NCBI GenBank assembly: GCA_013399895.1
Contig: VXBA01001192.1
Coordinates: 496,001-560,000, forward strand
Direction: 5' to 3'
From: Serilophus lunatus
Taxonomy: Eukaryota; Chordata; Aves; Passeriformes; Eurylaimidae
DNA length: 64,000 nucleotides
Position 1 is the first letter of the stretch, and the number at the start of each line of letters is the position of its first letter. Positions 63,701 through 64,000 of the stretch are shown here, piece after piece. Position numbers and translations under genes: made by a program. The notes below the pieces were generated by a model. The model was given only the letters and a program-made list of their open reading frames with translations. It was not told where the DNA came from and ran no database searches.

Positions 63701-64000
63701 ATGGGAAAGAGGATAATACTGCCAAACACAGAATTTCTCAGGAGCCTATTCCACCAAATTCCTATTCAGATACCTTAAAAATCATTTTCCATCTTTATGT
63801 AATATCCTTCTTTATAATGAGAGACTTCTGTGAGAGGGGTCCAGGGATTGCCCATGGGACTTTTCGTTAACTTTCATAATTTAATCAATCCATTACCACT
63901 TAACTACTTAAGAGTAGACAGAGATGCTCTTAGAAGCAGCTTTGTGCTTTTCTAGCTTCCCACAGAACCGCACTGTCATCAGGGAGACTTACAGTCCTTA
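54781..64000. other. Non-coding DNA, no gene recognised
   Basis: AT-rich unique-looking sequence to the end of the window. It has a pyrimidine-rich CTCCTCTTCCTCCTCCAG patch at about 55,550-55,571 and a 14-base poly-A near 58,551-58,564. Open frames are all 119 codons or shorter and have no family resemblance. No further CR1, LTR or SINE could be recognised by eye. Confidence 0.5.

Noticed and set aside
1..64000. CRISPR arrays, operons, rRNA, phage or bacterial mobile elements
   Set aside because: No regularly spaced direct repeats, no dense same-strand genes with ribosome-binding sites, and all repeats are of vertebrate type.

Overview
This is a gene-poor, AT-rich stretch of vertebrate nuclear DNA, almost certainly from a bird. 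The evidence is the repeats: CR1 LINEs ending in the octamer-like 3' terminus (ATTCTATG/ATTCTGTG), an ERVL-type LTR of a common avian family, and a tRNA-Ile-headed SINE with a CR1-type 3' tail. From established knowledge, such CR1-mobilised tRNA SINEs (TguSINE1 type) are characteristic of passerines other than New Zealand wrens. The low density of recognisable repeats (roughly 3.5-4.5 kb of 64 kb) also fits a bird. The species cannot be named from the sequence.

Layout: 751-956 is a homopurine microsatellite. 2479-2757 is an old CR1 3' fragment (+). 12326-13764 is a 5'-truncated but well-preserved CR1 whose reverse transcriptase frame is open except for one TGG-to-TGA change. 21535-22094 and 22151-22555 are two LTRs of different families, 56 bp apart and in the same orientation. 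36871-36952 is a CR1 3'-end scrap (-). 53282-54780 is an old, heavily mutated CR1 (-) with the tRNA-Ile SINE (about 54247-54395, +) inserted in it. The rest is unique-looking, CpG-poor DNA that could be intergenic or intronic.

No host protein-coding gene can be identified with confidence. Three exon-like open segments deserve a search: 28008-28172 (-, strong splice acceptor, 54 open codons), 44955-45109 (+, acceptor plus GTGAGT donor, fully open) and 40717-40977 (+, 86 codons with protein-like composition). Chance pseudo-exons are common in this kind of DNA, so all three are low confidence.

The history that can be read: an old CR1 landed at 53-55 kb and decayed, and a tRNA-Ile/CR1 SINE then inserted into it without a visible target duplication. 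A younger CR1 inserted independently at 12-14 kb. Two unrelated retroviral LTRs landed side by side at 21.5-22.6 kb. I found no convincing novel system, CRISPR array, operon, RNA gene or phage-like locus.
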